Assembly (NCBI GenBank): GCA_030765045.1
Contig: CM060963.1
Coordinates: 74,687,617-74,751,616 of the forward strand
From: Tenodera sinensis
Taxonomy: Eukaryota > Arthropoda > Insecta > Mantodea > Mantidae
Length of the DNA stretch: 64,000 nucleotides
Direction: 5' to 3'
Numbering within the stretch: position 1 is the stretch's first letter; every line of letters starts with the position of its first letter. Below the pieces are notes generated by a model. That model was given only the letters and a program-made list of their open reading frames with translations, was not told the DNA's origin and did no database searches. This document shows, one piece after another, positions 22,535 through 34,319 of the stretch. The position numbers and the translations under genes were made by a program.

Positions 22535-22642
22535 ACCTAGGCCACAAAAAAATTCCCATCTCTCACCGGGAAACGAACCAAGGTACCCTTGCACATCAAA
22601 GAAATGCTATTACCGACTGAGCTACAAGGCAAGAGCTGCAAC
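22535..22642 (-). mobile_element. tRNA-derived sequence (SINE head or tRNA fossil)
   Basis: Read on the minus strand: TTGTAGCTCAGTCGGTAATAG, an A-box-like D-arm, then GATGTGCAAGGGTACC and GGTTCGTTTCCCGGTGAGAG, a B-box-like T-arm. Spacing is tRNA-like, but the acceptor stem does not pair and a T-rich tail follows, so a SINE is more likely than a functional tRNA gene. Confidence 0.5.
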
Positions 22643-22679
22643 CTTGTTTTCATAATATCGGTCATTTTAAAAGCTCCAT

Positions 22680-23487
22680 TATGCCGTTGCACTCACATAA
22701 CTTTCTCTACTCTTGCACAAATCATTCTCACAACCACTTATTCCTATATAGTCTTCATTTTAATTGAGAAATACATTTGTAAAAGCTATCGTATTGGTAA
22801 TTTTCTTGTAGGTGAAAGGGGAAGGCTTTAAGTGGTAGTTAAATATTTTAAGATCTGGTCGCTATTTGATGAATTTAAAACGTGGTTCTCTTTCCATGAC
22901 CAAGAGATAAACAATTGAATAACGACCTTCCATTTGAGAAAAGTTTAAGTATTGTAAAATTCACACAAATAAGAAGGAATATCTCCGAAATGATTCACCC
23001 CACAAGCAAAATGCACTTGGACATAAACTGTGTGATTTACATGTTTTGTATACTAATTATTCAGTTCTGCAAAAGTCATCAAGAGTAAACAGGACTAAAT
23101 TGGCTATAGACACAAAATTCAAAATATACATTTCATTTGCCATAAAAACGTCTCAAACGTATACTGCTTTAATCAAAATCGTTAGAGCTATTTTTGAGAA
23201 AATCTTAATTTTAGAAAAATTGTCCATGTGAAGTAGCTTAGAATGGAGGAATTTTCTTCAAAATATTCGTGTTGCAAATACTAACCTTGGTTTTTAATTG
23301 ACGTTTCGTTTTTGAGTTATGCTTCCACAGACTGACAGACACACAGATACACACAGACGGACCTTTTTCTAAAAATGTTTTTTTTTTTATTCAGGGGCCT
23401 CAAAACATATATTTCCAGTGAAATATCGACATCGAATTTTTGGGTTGAACACAATACTTCCTCTACTTACCAGTAGAGAAAGTAAAA
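22680..23487 (+). repeat. Repeat A copy 6 (complete reference copy)
   Basis: The most complete uninterrupted plus copy. The head is GTTGCACTCACATAACTTTC. The microsatellite slot (23331-23357) is small: ACACACAGATACACACAG. The tail is TTTTTGGGTTGAACACAATA, then CTTCCTCTACTTACCAGTAG and AGAAAGTAAAA. CTCTACT near the tail is followed by AGTAGAG, giving a terminal hairpin, and the head carries ACTTTCTCTACT, the inverse of AGTAGAGAAAGT. No conserved ORF. Confidence 0.85.
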
Positions 23488-25196
23488 GTAGTGAACAACG
23501 AAAATAGCAAATTAATTACATTCAACAGGCCACATTTCATGTGTTATTTGAGAATCTGAACTACTAAAGTTTGTACATTTAACTCTCTGCAGATGGGATT
23601 CTGTTCCGAGTCACGTGGTATCCTAGTGGATTTCTACACCAGAAGTAAAATGTCTGTTATAAATGCAGATGCCAAGTGATAAAATAAATTACAGGTGGAT
23701 ATTACCAGGTTAGAATGAGACATGTGGTATTTAATTAGACGATATTTTGTCACTGTTTTCTAACACAGGACGAAAGTAAATATTTTGGCTATCCTACACT
23801 AAGACTTCCAGCTTCGAACATAAAGAAATAAGTGTCAAGATGTACTCAAATATAAGAGTAAGTGAACGAGTGAGTGAGCGAGTGAGTGGAATTGAAGGGC
23901 CCGTTGACATCTCACACATTTGGACCAGAGAAAGAAAGAAAACCAATAGAAATGTCAGGAAGAAACCAAAGGAAAAGAAGCTTGTATTTGGGTCCGTACT
24001 TACACAATAAGGCATAAGAGCTTAAGAATTAAATGTATTCACTAATAAGAATATTTAGCCATGCCGAAACAACACACTGACAACTAAACAGCTTCTTTAC
24101 ACCTTGCACCTGTATAGTCGTATTATATGCACTTACTAACACACCATTTCTGAGACAGGACGACAATGTCAATGATTTATCCTAACCTCATTTGTTAGAT
24201 ATCTGATTACAGATTTGCAACAAAATGATACTGAAGTCTAACATTAGCAACATTTACAATTTACCTCTTTTGACAAGTTTAGTTTGAATAAACTAAACTT
24301 ATGTAAAGATAACGTATTACCTAAACTAATGTAAACTAATTTTGGAAAGTGGTTTTCATCCATTTGATTTTTACGTTTTTCACATCTACATTTGCACTGA
24401 TTTGTTTTAACAATTTTCTTGTGTTCTTTATCGCAATGAGGGCAAATTTATTCTATTCCTATCGTTTTCCCTTTTTCCCATATTATAATGTGGGGACTAC
24501 AGCCGTTTTAATACATTTCAAATCACTTCCTTTTCTTGTTTTACTTTCTGTCTTCCAGAAAGCCACATATGAGTTGAAACAAATTTGATTTATTATTTAA
24601 ATTTCCGTTGTAATCACGTGCAATCTCGCATCTTAAAGCAGTTAAAATGATTGATTTGATCCGGCAACTGATTACTAATAACCTGACTGTTATATTTTGC
24701 AGGGCATTTTAAGTGCAGCTGCACCAAAGGCTGGATGTATAACGTCCATCTTCTAAAATGTTTTCCAGTTCGTATGTCATATTGAAAACCAGGTAATCAT
24801 TGTTTCATCAGGTAAAAGTAGCATATTAGTGGCTTAAATAAATATCCAATTAGATATAAAGTTGTCTTATAAGTTCGTTTGCTATGCTCGCAAGTTCCAT
24901 CTATAATGTCTGAAAATCCTCCACCCTCTGTACACTCAAGCTATCACGGTTACCTAACCACCCGTACGACTTGGGGGTCAACAACCAGACTCGCTGTTGG
25001 ATACGTCAGTGTGTGTTTGTGATTGACGTTGGAAGGAACAGCGTGAACTTGTATTTGCAAAGATAAGCTCCATGGACCTCGGGCTCATTAGAGCATCATT
25101 TCACCCATTTCATTTCATTCATTCGTCAATAGTAAATTGATTAAAAACAAAACATACTTCCCGTTTAGAGAAGGAAACTTTATTCGAACCCTGCAG
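23488..25196. other. Unassigned 1.7-kb stretch
   Basis: AT-rich and without recognisable genes. Contains a degenerate GAGT/GAGC tract near 23862-23886 and the hairpin at 24275-24300. Confidence 0.45.
24275..24300. other. Perfect 11-bp-stem hairpin
   Basis: AAGTTTAGTTT, loop GAAT, AAACTAAACTT. The arms are fully complementary. No poly-T or gene is associated, so function as a terminator is not suggested. Confidence 0.6.
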
Positions 25197-25230
25197 AGAG
25201 AGAAAGTTATGCGAGTGCAACATATCAGAT
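25197..25230 (-). repeat. Repeat A head fragment
   Basis: GAGAAAGTTATGCGAGTGCA followed by ACATATCAGAT is the minus-oriented head of Repeat A. Only the last ~35 bp are present. It shows that the conserved unit extends about 20 bp beyond ACTTTCTC to ATCTGATGTGTTGCAC. Confidence 0.6.
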
Positions 25231-25754
25231 TATAAACGCTAATCCTAAGTTGTTAAGTACATCAAAGGCGGTTGTAACGATATTATTCAGCTTTTTTCGC
25301 ATCTGACTATGTTAATCAGCGAAGAATTCTTTTGCATACTTATTTAGCCAACACATACCATTGTGTTTACTTGGACTTCTTTACGAAGCCACACCAATAT
25401 TTCTCTGCTACCTCAGTAATTGCGCGTAGAACGTTAGTTTTAACGAGGAGGATAATCTAAAGTTATCCAGACTTTCCGCTTGTTTTTGTTAATTATTACT
25501 TTCCGCTTAATTAACCCTCAAAGGGTGTAGGTGTATTTTTCTTTCCCTCGTAATTGTTATGGCTTCCCCTTCCAAACTACCAGGGAAACCGTATTCGATT
25601 GTTCTTCTAGGAAGACGCCCAGCCAAAAGAGCGTCGTTGCTATTATTCGAGTTAAATTAATGTATATTGCAAATGCTTTCGCTTTTTGCTTATTTTGCCA
25701 AAATCCTTTCATTTATATTTGTTTCGTTCCTCGATGTCCAAATATTGAAGGCGT

Positions 25755-26286
25755 TGTGACGCCGGGCGACCGCGGGGGCGCACATAAAAGTTGGGGGCCA
25801 AGCTGCTTCGCGCCACTCACGCCAGCAAACATGTGACAATAATGAGCGTGGCATGTCAAAGAGGTTTCGAAGATTATTCGAGAAGTGCCCTGCGGCCGGT
25901 ATATCTATAGAAGTTCCAGAAAGGTTAAGTTTTAGAAAACTCCGTGTTATATCATCCTTCTATTTAAGAAGACGAGGCAACGAGTGTCAACTGCGTGAGT
26001 ATAGTCGTCATGAGAGATCCGACACGTCGCGAAGGAAGATAGCGAAGTAGTTAATGAATATCAAATGACTGCATCGTCATAGTGAGCTATTTGAGACTCA
26101 GAAAAAAAGTGAAGAAAGACACAAAGGAGTGAGGCAAGGTTACGGGAAGAAAGCAGCTGTGAGTTGTAACATCACGAAGGACTGAAGACTATTAGCATAG
26201 GTTAAAGAGAACTGCACTGTTGTGCAATCAGAACAAAATAAAGTAAGAAAAACCACTTGGACTTGAATTTTGTCGTGTTTGTTACA
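25755..26286 (+). mobile_element. LTR-B copy 4, solo LTR
   Basis: A 532-bp copy starting TGTGACGCCGGGCGACCGCG and ending CGTGTTTGTTACA. It keeps the CGGCCGGTATATCTATAG region, an AACAAAATAAAG signal near 26236 and the GTGAGTTGTAACATCACGAAG block. Shorter than copy 1 through internal deletions. Followed directly by unrelated sequence, not a primer-binding site. Confidence 0.7.
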
Positions 26287-26334
26287 GTATGTAGTAATGC
26301 ATTCCACCCAGAAATGTCGATATCAAAATTTCTT

Positions 26335-27205
26335 CTTTCTTTGCTCTCTCCCTTACTACCTCCCTCCTTCCATCCCTGCTTCCTTCTTACCTACCTCCTT
26401 CCTTCACGTCCTTCACTTCCTTCCTTCACTTCCATTCTTCATTCTTCCCTCACGTCCTTCCTTCGTTCTTCCTTCCTCCTTCCATTTCCTTCTTTCACCT
26501 CCTTTCTTCCTTCCTGCACATCCTTCCTTCTTTCACTTCTTTTCTTCCTTCCTTCATCCGTCCTTTATTTCCTTCTTCAACCTTCCTTCATCCTTCATTC
26601 ACTTCCTTTCCGTCGGTCTGGGTGGCTCAGTTGGTTAGACGCTGGCCTACTGATCCCAAGGTCGCGTGTTCAAATCCGGCCCAGACCGATGGTCATACCG
26701 GTGACGCTGATGTGATCCTGACAATTGACAGCGTCATTAACGAACAAAATAACTTTTTTTTTATATTTTTTCACTTCTTTCCTTCACCCTTCCTTCACTT
26801 CCTTCCTCCTCCCTTTTTTCGCTTCCTTCACTTCCTTGCTTCATCCTTCCTACCTTCATCCTTCCTTCACTTCTTTCCTCCTTCCTTCCTTCACTTCCTA
26901 CCTGCAATTCCTTCATTCCTTCCTTCACTTCCGTCACTTCCTTCTTTCACTTCCTTCCTTCAGCCTTTCTTCCTTCACTTCCTTCTTTCACTTCCTTCTT
27001 TCAGCCTTTCTTCCTTCACTTCCTTCCATCTTTCATTTCCTTCCTTCAATTCCTTTCTTCCTTCGCTTGTTTCTTTCCTTCTCTCTTTCTTTTTTAGTTT
27101 CTTTCTTTCTCCTTATTTCTGTCTTTGTGACCTTTTCACCTTCCTTCCTTCCCTCCCTCCTTCCTTCCTTCATTTCTTCCTTCCTTTCTTTCTTGTATTC
27201 GCTCT
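26335..27205 (+). repeat. Polypyrimidine (CTTC/CTTCCTTCA)n tract, SINE in the middle
   Basis: Imperfect CTTCCTT/CACTTCCTT repeats at 26335-26607 and 26771-27205, almost pure pyrimidine on the plus strand. Long frames rich in Ser/Phe/Pro/Leu here are artefacts. The two halves are separated by the SINE at 26608-26770. Confidence 0.9.
26608..26770 (+). mobile_element. tRNA-headed SINE, internally deleted copy
   Basis: Same family as 15817: GTCTGGGTGGCTCAGTTGGT head (A box), GGTCGCGTGTTCAAATCC (B box), and GACAGCGTCATTAACGAAC tail followed by AAAATAACTTTTTTTT. About 68 bp of the body present in the other copy, between CAGACCGATGG and CCGGTGACG, is missing. Confidence 0.8.
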
Positions 27206-27599
27206 TAAAGCTTGTGACTATCAAGCGTGCTGTATTCTCCAAATCCCCTTCTGCAAGGAAATACATAATAAAACAATCGTTATCTCGATTAGCATGAGCT
27301 AATGATGAATTCGCCATTATTTATCAAATTCTAGAAAGCTTGGCTGATATTGTCATGTCCAATAAACATCAGAGACCTCTATTAGTCTATTTGGAAACTC
27401 CAGCTGGCTGATCGGAAACAAGAATGGTGCAATTATACGCCACACTCACTCATGTTTACGAAGTACTCCACCAACTGAATCAAAATGGACTGAACTGAAC
27501 CAAACCTCGTCCTTCCTCAAACACAATAAAATCCTCCGTGATTTGTTTGTGATTGCAGGAGACTTAAAGTCAAATGACACAGGTTTTTTCCCGTAATAA
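27206..27599. other. Unassigned spacer
   Basis: No gene or repeat recognised between the polypyrimidine tract and the (AAT)n array. Confidence 0.4.
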
Positions 27600-27726
<127 letters not shown>

Positions 27727-27870
27727 CCTTAGCGCAACAGCTCTTCGTGGGCTAAAGCTTACCGCCCGGCTGCTGCGTCCCCCACCTCTGCTCACTACAG
27801 GCCTCATGAGTGAGGCGCAGTACTGGAGGGTGGGACGTGGTATCAATTCCTTGAAGGAAACAAGCACACG

Positions 27871-27902
27871 CAACACACACACACACACACACACTCACAG
27901 GC

Positions 27903-27954
<52 letters not shown>

Positions 27955-27965
27955 TCACACACGCA
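27871..27965 (+). repeat. (CA)n with GCGCGC core
   Basis: Two CA blocks (27871-27890 and 27916-27965) around GCGCGTGCGCGCGCGC, an alternating purine-pyrimidine tract just left of the P-like element. Confidence 0.9.
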
Positions 27966-28212
27966 GTATTGTTAGTATGGCCAGAGCGAATAGAAAGAGA
28001 AAGTGTGATCACTCCACTGCTGTTCCATATGATTATACAAGAGCTACCTGGCGCCTCCGTCAGGTGGCAGCAAAGGCGTTAGTGTGGCTATTTACAGCGC
28101 TTTTCGCTGGGTATTGCATTTGAGTGTTGTTGTGTATGGTTGCTCTGTTTGTTACAGTGCGATGAATTGTGGTTAATTTTTATGAAACTGTGAATTTATA
28201 GAAATAATCGAC

Positions 28213-28368
28213 ATGCCTATGTGTTTCGTGCCTGGTTGTAGATCTGGATATGACAAATCTAAGAGTAAACATTTCTCTACATCACCAAAAGATAAACTAC
28301 TGTTTTCTAAATGGGAGAGGGCCATACCAAGAAAGGACAAGTGGCTTTCTTCTAATATTTACGTGTGA
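28213..28368 (+). pseudogene. THAP zinc-finger domain of P-like transposase, truncated
   Basis: ATG at 28213 opens a frame with CFVPGC (Cys4 and Cys9), HFSTSPKDKLLFSKWERAIP and W44, matching a THAP DNA-binding domain (C2CH; Cys-x2-4-Cys then Cys-x2-His). At codon 52, where the third zinc ligand Cys is expected before D-S-H, the codon is TGA. The expected His follows three codons later. So the reading frame ends exactly at a metal-ligand position. The domain would bind the element's ends; it cannot do so in this copy. Confidence 0.7.
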
Positions 28369-28420
28369 GATTCACATTTTTCATAAGAACTTTTGATAAA
28401 GGTACACAAATTTATAGTTA

Positions 28421-28948
28421 ATGCCTCATGCAGTTCCACATCGTTTTCCTAATCTTCCTAAAAACTTATCACGACCAATAGACTACCGTAAACCTCCTTC
28501 ACAGCGACCATCAAAAAGGGTTGGAAGAAATACCAATTTAGAAGACAGTGGGAATCAGGCAGAAGGCCTTCAAAATACGACATTTAATGTTCCCCTCGCA
28601 GGGGATACCAGTAGACATGTTAGTAATAAAGTAGGCTTACTAAAGAAAAGGTTAAAACAACAACAGCGTAATATAATTAGACTAAAATGCCAATTGAAAG
28701 TAGCCAATGCAAAGATTCAAGTACTTGAAAGGAAAGTAAATGGAAGTAGTAGCAATATCGATGAATCTGATGGAACAAAATACCCAACTGAAAAACAAAA
28801 AATTGTCGTTGATACAATTTTGAAAAGATCAAGGGCAACTAAAAGGAAATGTATGAGATATAATGAGATATATTCCGACCATCATCCATCTACAGTGGAT
28901 TTTCTCCAGTTGCATATGTTACAGTCAATTATGTTCCAAATAAATTAG
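28421..28948 (+). pseudogene. P-like transposase, linker and coiled-coil region
   Basis: An open frame of 175 codons beginning PHAVPHRFPNLPKNLS, the proline-rich linker usual after THAP domains. A predicted coiled coil follows at residues about 70-108 (KVGLLKKRLKQQQRNIIRLK and continuing heptads), as in P-transposase dimerisation regions. It is +1 relative to the THAP frame and ends at a TAG near 28946. The ATG at 28421 is internal, not a true start. Confidence 0.6.
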
Positions 28949-29013
28949 CAGTATCATCTGAAGGCAAGTGTGAGTATGGGCAAGAGCTGCCTTTAACATC
29001 ATTCGTTAACCAA

Positions 29014-29274
29014 ATGAAGTTATTAGCACAAGAAATAGTGAGCCATAATAGTGGAATTACAAGAAATATAGAGAGCAAAATTAAGGACGAAATTGAGATT
29101 GAGGAACCTGATATACCAGAATGGGAAAACAATGTACCTGAAATTATTCAGAAGGATATGGCTAAAGAATGCCTGGTATATCACTTGAGTGGGTATATAG
29201 TACACAATTTTTCAAAGCATGAGTTAATTTACTGCATGGCAAGTGTGCAAATTTCCGCTCCGTATCACTTTTAA
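29014..29274 (+). pseudogene. P-like transposase, post-catalytic region
   Basis: An 86-codon frame with acidic stretch EIEEPDIPEW followed by ECLVYHLSGYIVHNFSKHEL. THAP9/P-type proteins carry a VxxYIAGYVxxK-like block in this position before a Cys pair. The Cys pair and later residues are in other frames or lost. Confidence 0.5.
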
Positions 29275-29382
29275 CTACAATTAAAGATCACAAAACTGGT
29301 ACAGACAATTTATGCCTTACTTACCCCTCTAAATCTGTATATAGCGTTCTTTCGCAAATAGAGAGGGTTTTAGCAGAGAAAC

Positions 29383-29604
29383 TTGTGGGGCGATATATTT
29401 TTTGATTGTTGTGACAGTGTTAACCAAATTCGTGTTCCTTCTGGAATTGGGTGGTGTAAGGAACATTTACTGGATCTTGTCCCCAAATTAATTCTGCATT
29501 ACATGAAGTGTCGCTACTTTTTCCGCACCAAGGAAATAAAGGAATTACAATCATCAAGGGCTGCAAAATCATCTCGGAAATTGTCAAAGGTTACTAACAG
29601 CTGA
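29383..29604 (+). pseudogene. P-like transposase, C-terminal region
   Basis: The frame reads GIGWCKEHLLDLVPKLILHY, then KCRYFFRTKEIKE and SSRKLSKVTNS. C-x2-H followed by a helix and a terminal K-RKLxxL motif is typical of the C-terminus of P/THAP9-like transposases. It lies 365 bp from the right end of the element. Confidence 0.5.
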
Positions 29605-30224
29605 TTTCAACATTGGTGAGTACATTCTTATCTGTAGAACAAAGTACAAGTAGCTTGTACTGTTCTTGCAGCAAAGTTAACTTTTCATTCACAGGAAATT
29701 ACATTTTACTTTATTCCTTTAATGCCATTTTGCATTCTAGTGCTAACATTATTGTCTTGCATTTCTGTGAATGGCTGTCAGAATGTGCATGTGTGAATTT
29801 GTTATTGTTAAACGACACTATTCTTCTCCTTTGCTACTTTTCCAGGTGAATTTCCTGCTAAACGCTAGTGTTTGTATTAGCATTGTACCGCACTAGCAGT
29901 TGCGCTGCCATCTATGCGGCGGAACACATGAACTACAGCAGTGATCACACTTCTCCTTCTAAACGCTCTGGTATGGCCTTAAAATAAATCGTGAAAGGAA
30001 ACCAGTATACATTATAACCTCCCTCTGCATAACGAAACTAAATTAAAATAAAACTAAAAAGATACTGAACTAGGAATTCACAGACTGTTAACATTCTTAC
30101 GAAAACAATCATTGGTAAATGTTACAGATTAACATTCTAAAGATCTGACCTGTAGGGTGGTCATAAGGGAAAAAAGGGGTAATCTGCCTGACAATTTTGA
30201 AAGCACCCAGGTACCTGTGAAGAA

Positions 30225-30957
<733 letters not shown>

Positions 30958-32876
30958 GAGGAGTCTTTGCTGATTGAGGCGTACTTCGCAGCATAGTAGT
31001 GGATTTTTTATGGCTTTTACTTGCTGATACATATGTAACCAAGATAGCTGTTTTATGAGATTTTATGAGGAATATATGATCTGGTATGTATGAAGGGGTT
31101 GCAACAGTTTGCCTCGCTATTTAAAATGTTTTCCTGTTACACAGCGTCATACTGACACTGAATGGGTTTGTTCGGATAACTATGCAGATTAACTGTTTAA
31201 TTTGACTAATGAATTTTTTTTTTCTAGCAGTTTATGTAATTTAGTTCAAATTTTATTGCTCACTTATGTTTTAGTTTTGCAGTATTATGACTTTGTTTTA
31301 TTAAACTCACCTCACAAATACTAAATTTGTGGATTTGTATGGTTTACTTTTTTCTGGCCCACATCTTTCGTAATGATTTCTTTTTGGAAATCTGATCCCA
31401 TTACTTGGTGGCTTAGCCAAACAATGTGCCAAAAGCATACTTTTTTAAGAAAAAGATACAATGTGGTAATGTTACATAGAAGTTTACTTACGAGTTATTA
31501 ATGAGTTTAGTATATTTTAACTACATGTGGGTTTCAGTGTTAAGGAACGGTTAAGCTGAATAAAGAGCGACCTTTGATTTTGTGGAAATATTTTTTTTTA
31601 CGAATATAGATGATGATTTGTTCCTACTCGGTAGCGTTGTGATGTAGAGGTTTTCCTTTTTTATTTGATTTGAGTAGATGGTAGAACTGCTGTTAAGTAT
31701 CCATTGTCGTACAATATTTTGAGAGTATGGTTTTTTCTGTGAGCGAGCTGTTGTGCACTCACTATGTATGACATTTTTGTTTAAATGAAATTAACTGGAA
31801 TAAGTATATGGCTACACGTTGAAATTTAATTATGTTAAGATGTTCATTCTCCTTTAACTTTGTCCTCATCTACGTGGCAGATTCACTGATGTCTCTGCTT
31901 TTCATTCAGTGGTGTTGTTCTTAAGACCTGTTTGGATTCCTTACTTTGCTTACATTCCTTCAAATGGATTCAACATTCCATAAACAATGAATGCATATAA
32001 ACACGTGTGATGAGTAGTGATAAAGTCTGTGCTGATGATAGTACTCACTATTTAGTAGCTGATGTAAATTGTGCATGTTTGTTCATATCTATGTATGTTT
32101 GTATGCGGGGATCCCTAATGACTGTGTGTTGTGTGTGACGAGGTAAAAGCACAGTTAGTGCCTATTTCTTTTTGTGATGGACATGTTTATACTCTTTGTA
32201 CCATTTTTGTAACTGTTAAGGCTATCCTAATTTTAAGTACATTTTATATGTATTTCATTGTATTACTTTTATTCTATTTTCACTTGTTTTGTGTGGTATG
32301 CGTGACTGATCAGTGATCAGCATTATGTTTAGTGTTAGGTATTTTCAGGCGCCTGTTTATGGACGACTCTTTGTATTTATGTTTGTTATGTTCCATACAC
32401 TAGCGTTGTTGTTTTGCTCTGTTGGATACTTTATTTGTACGTTGAGCCATGACACTTGTGGACACATTGATTTAGAATGCCAACTACTGTGCAACCCTCG
32501 TTACCAGTGGCAGAGCATCAAGAGGAATTTTGAGCGTCCACCATAGCCATTGGAAATGCAACACCCCGTTTTGATCAGTGGCCAGTATGCCACATTTTCC
32601 GGACAACCCTAGTCACTGGTTTTCCTGTTCTCCATTTCACCTATTCGTCCGCTGAGGGAGCTGAACTACATTTTTCTTCCTCAGCACAGGTCCTTTCATT
32701 GGCAAACCTTCTACATTAGTAACAGCAGTGTCTTCGTGCTGTGTAACACATACAACAATGCAGCGGTGGAGCTGTATTTGTTATTGTGGGTGTTGACAAG
32801 CTATCTTCATCTACTACGTAATCATTTATCTCAATCTGCAACTAAACATTTTGGGTACCCAAGGGTTACTGCATTA
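30958..32876. other. Unassigned 1.9-kb stretch
   Basis: No recognisable gene or repeat. It could be unique intergenic or intronic DNA; several T-rich stretches occur but no convincing exon. Confidence 0.45.
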
Positions 32877-33552
32877 TACCGGGTGGAAGGGACGTCATTG
32901 CATTAATTTAAGCCAGTGGTAGATTTCGGTATTTGGAACACATTTTGTATGTTACGTTTTTGTCTCTGATCATTTCCTACGGAGATATTTAAGTTTTGTC
33001 GAAAACAAGCTGGCAACACTGCAGATTGTGTGGGCGTCACTTTCCCTAGCTCAGCACATAAACAAACAGCGTATTGGTGCGTCTTGATAACAAACTCATA
33101 CCCTGCCTTGTCCTTCCGTGAGTGTAGGCCAATCAGAAGCGTTAGCTCCCAAAACATTAGAATGAAAGCGAAAGTGCCCGGGCTGTTTACACGCACAAAA
33201 TAGGTCAATTCCCTGACCAATCTCAACGCAACGTTGTCAACATACTTCACGTTTGAGAGAACTGCTCGTAGTATTCTTTCACGTCTTTTAAGTGATTAAT
33301 TATTTCGAAACCCTGTGCGATGTCCCATAATTACTGCCAAAGCTATGTCAGAAATAAGTTACTCTACGCATCCTACAAGTAACAAACTGTTATCTTCGTA
33401 CATCATTGTGGAATTACGCATCCAATTTGGAACAGAAGTCATTTATTTTTTCCAAATCGGCTGATTAAAGAACAGAATGCCATTCAATTTTGTTTGTAAT
33501 GCTTCTATGAATCATATTAGAAGGAATGTAATGACTTCCCTTCCACTCTGTA
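32877..33552. mobile_element. TA-flanked MITE with ~28-bp TIRs
   Basis: Left end TACCGGGTGGAAGGGACGTC then ATTGCATT. The right end read in reverse is TACAGAGTGGAAGGGAAGTC then ATTACATT. These are inverted repeats of about 28 bp with four mismatches. TA dinucleotides flank both ends (32875-32876 and 33553-33554). The 676-bp interior has no recognisable transposase; a 115-codon minus-strand frame is unassigned. Probably a non-autonomous Tc1/mariner-type element. Confidence 0.65.
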
Positions 33553-33594
33553 TATCCATAAATTATCAACTGTCATCAAGTTTTGAGTAGGTTA

Positions 33595-34290
33595 TTGTGT
33601 GTTCCCTCCCCCTCCTCCTCCCTTCTTCCTCCTCCCTCCTCACACCCTCTCTTTCTCTCCTCGTCTCTTCTTTCTCTCCTCCCCTCCACCCCTCCACCCC
33701 TCCTCCCCTCCACCCCTCCACCCCTCCACCCCTCCACCCCTCCTCCCCTCCTCCCCTCCTCCCCTCTTCCCCTCTTCCCCTCTTCCCCTCTTCCCCTCTT
33801 CCCCTCTTCCCCTCTTCCTCTCTTCCTCTCTTCCTCTCTTCCTCTCTTCCTCTCTTCCTCTCTTCCTCTCTTCCTCTCTTCCTCTCTTCCTCTCTTCCTC
33901 TCTTCCTCTCTTCCTCTCTTCCTCTCTTCCTCTCTTCCTCTCTTCCTCTCTTCCTCTCTTCCTCTCTTCCTCTCTTCCTCTCTTCCTCTCTTCCTCTCTT
34001 CCTCTCTTCCTCTCTTCCTCTCTTCCTCTCTTCCTCTCTTCCTCTCTTCCTCTCTTCCTCTCTTCCTCTCTTCCTCTCTTCCTCTCTTCCTCTCTTCCTC
34101 TCTTCCTCTCTTCCTCTCTTCCTCTCTTCCTCTCTTCCTCTCTTCCTCTCATCCTCTCATCCTCTCATCCTCTCATCCTCTCATCCTCTCATCCTCTCAT
34201 CCTCTCATCCTCTCATCCTCCCTTCCTCCCTCCCTTCCTCCCTCCCCCCTGCCTCCCTTTCTCCCTTCCTCCCTCCCTTCCTTCCTTCTT
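33595..34290 (+). repeat. 8-bp minisatellite with ordered variant blocks
   Basis: Pure pyrimidine array. From left to right, blocks of unit variants follow each other: CACCCCTC and CTCCCCTC (33676-33765), TTCCCCTC (to about 33812), TTCCTCTC (about 42 units, to 34149), ATCCTCTC (9 units, to about 34218), then imperfect CTTCC/CTCCC. Frames of PLFLSSS type (plus) or RGREEERK type (minus) are products of the 24-bp periodicity. Confidence 0.95.
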
Positions 34291-34319
34291 TCAGTATTGA
34301 CACTCTTACTTAAGTGTTC

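Larger units (their letters stand above)
27982..29970 (+). mobile_element. P-superfamily (THAP) DNA transposon, decayed, ends intact
   Basis: A 1,989-bp element whose ends are imperfect inverted repeats: CAGAGCGAATAGAAAGAGAA... at the left against CAGAGCGTTTAGAAGGAGAA... from the right, both continuing GTGTGATCACT. The flanks share GTATGGC (27975-27981 and 29971-29977), a 7-bp duplication with a further C on the right; P elements make 8-bp duplications. Four decayed coding pieces inside run in order: THAP zinc finger, coiled coil, a YHLSGYIVHNF block and a C-terminal Cys/His block. The catalytic middle is missing. Confidence 0.75.

Noticed and set aside
26257..27302. Frames of 122-226 codons rich in Ser/Phe/Pro/Leu
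   Set aside because: Polypyrimidine tract plus a SINE; not a protein gene.
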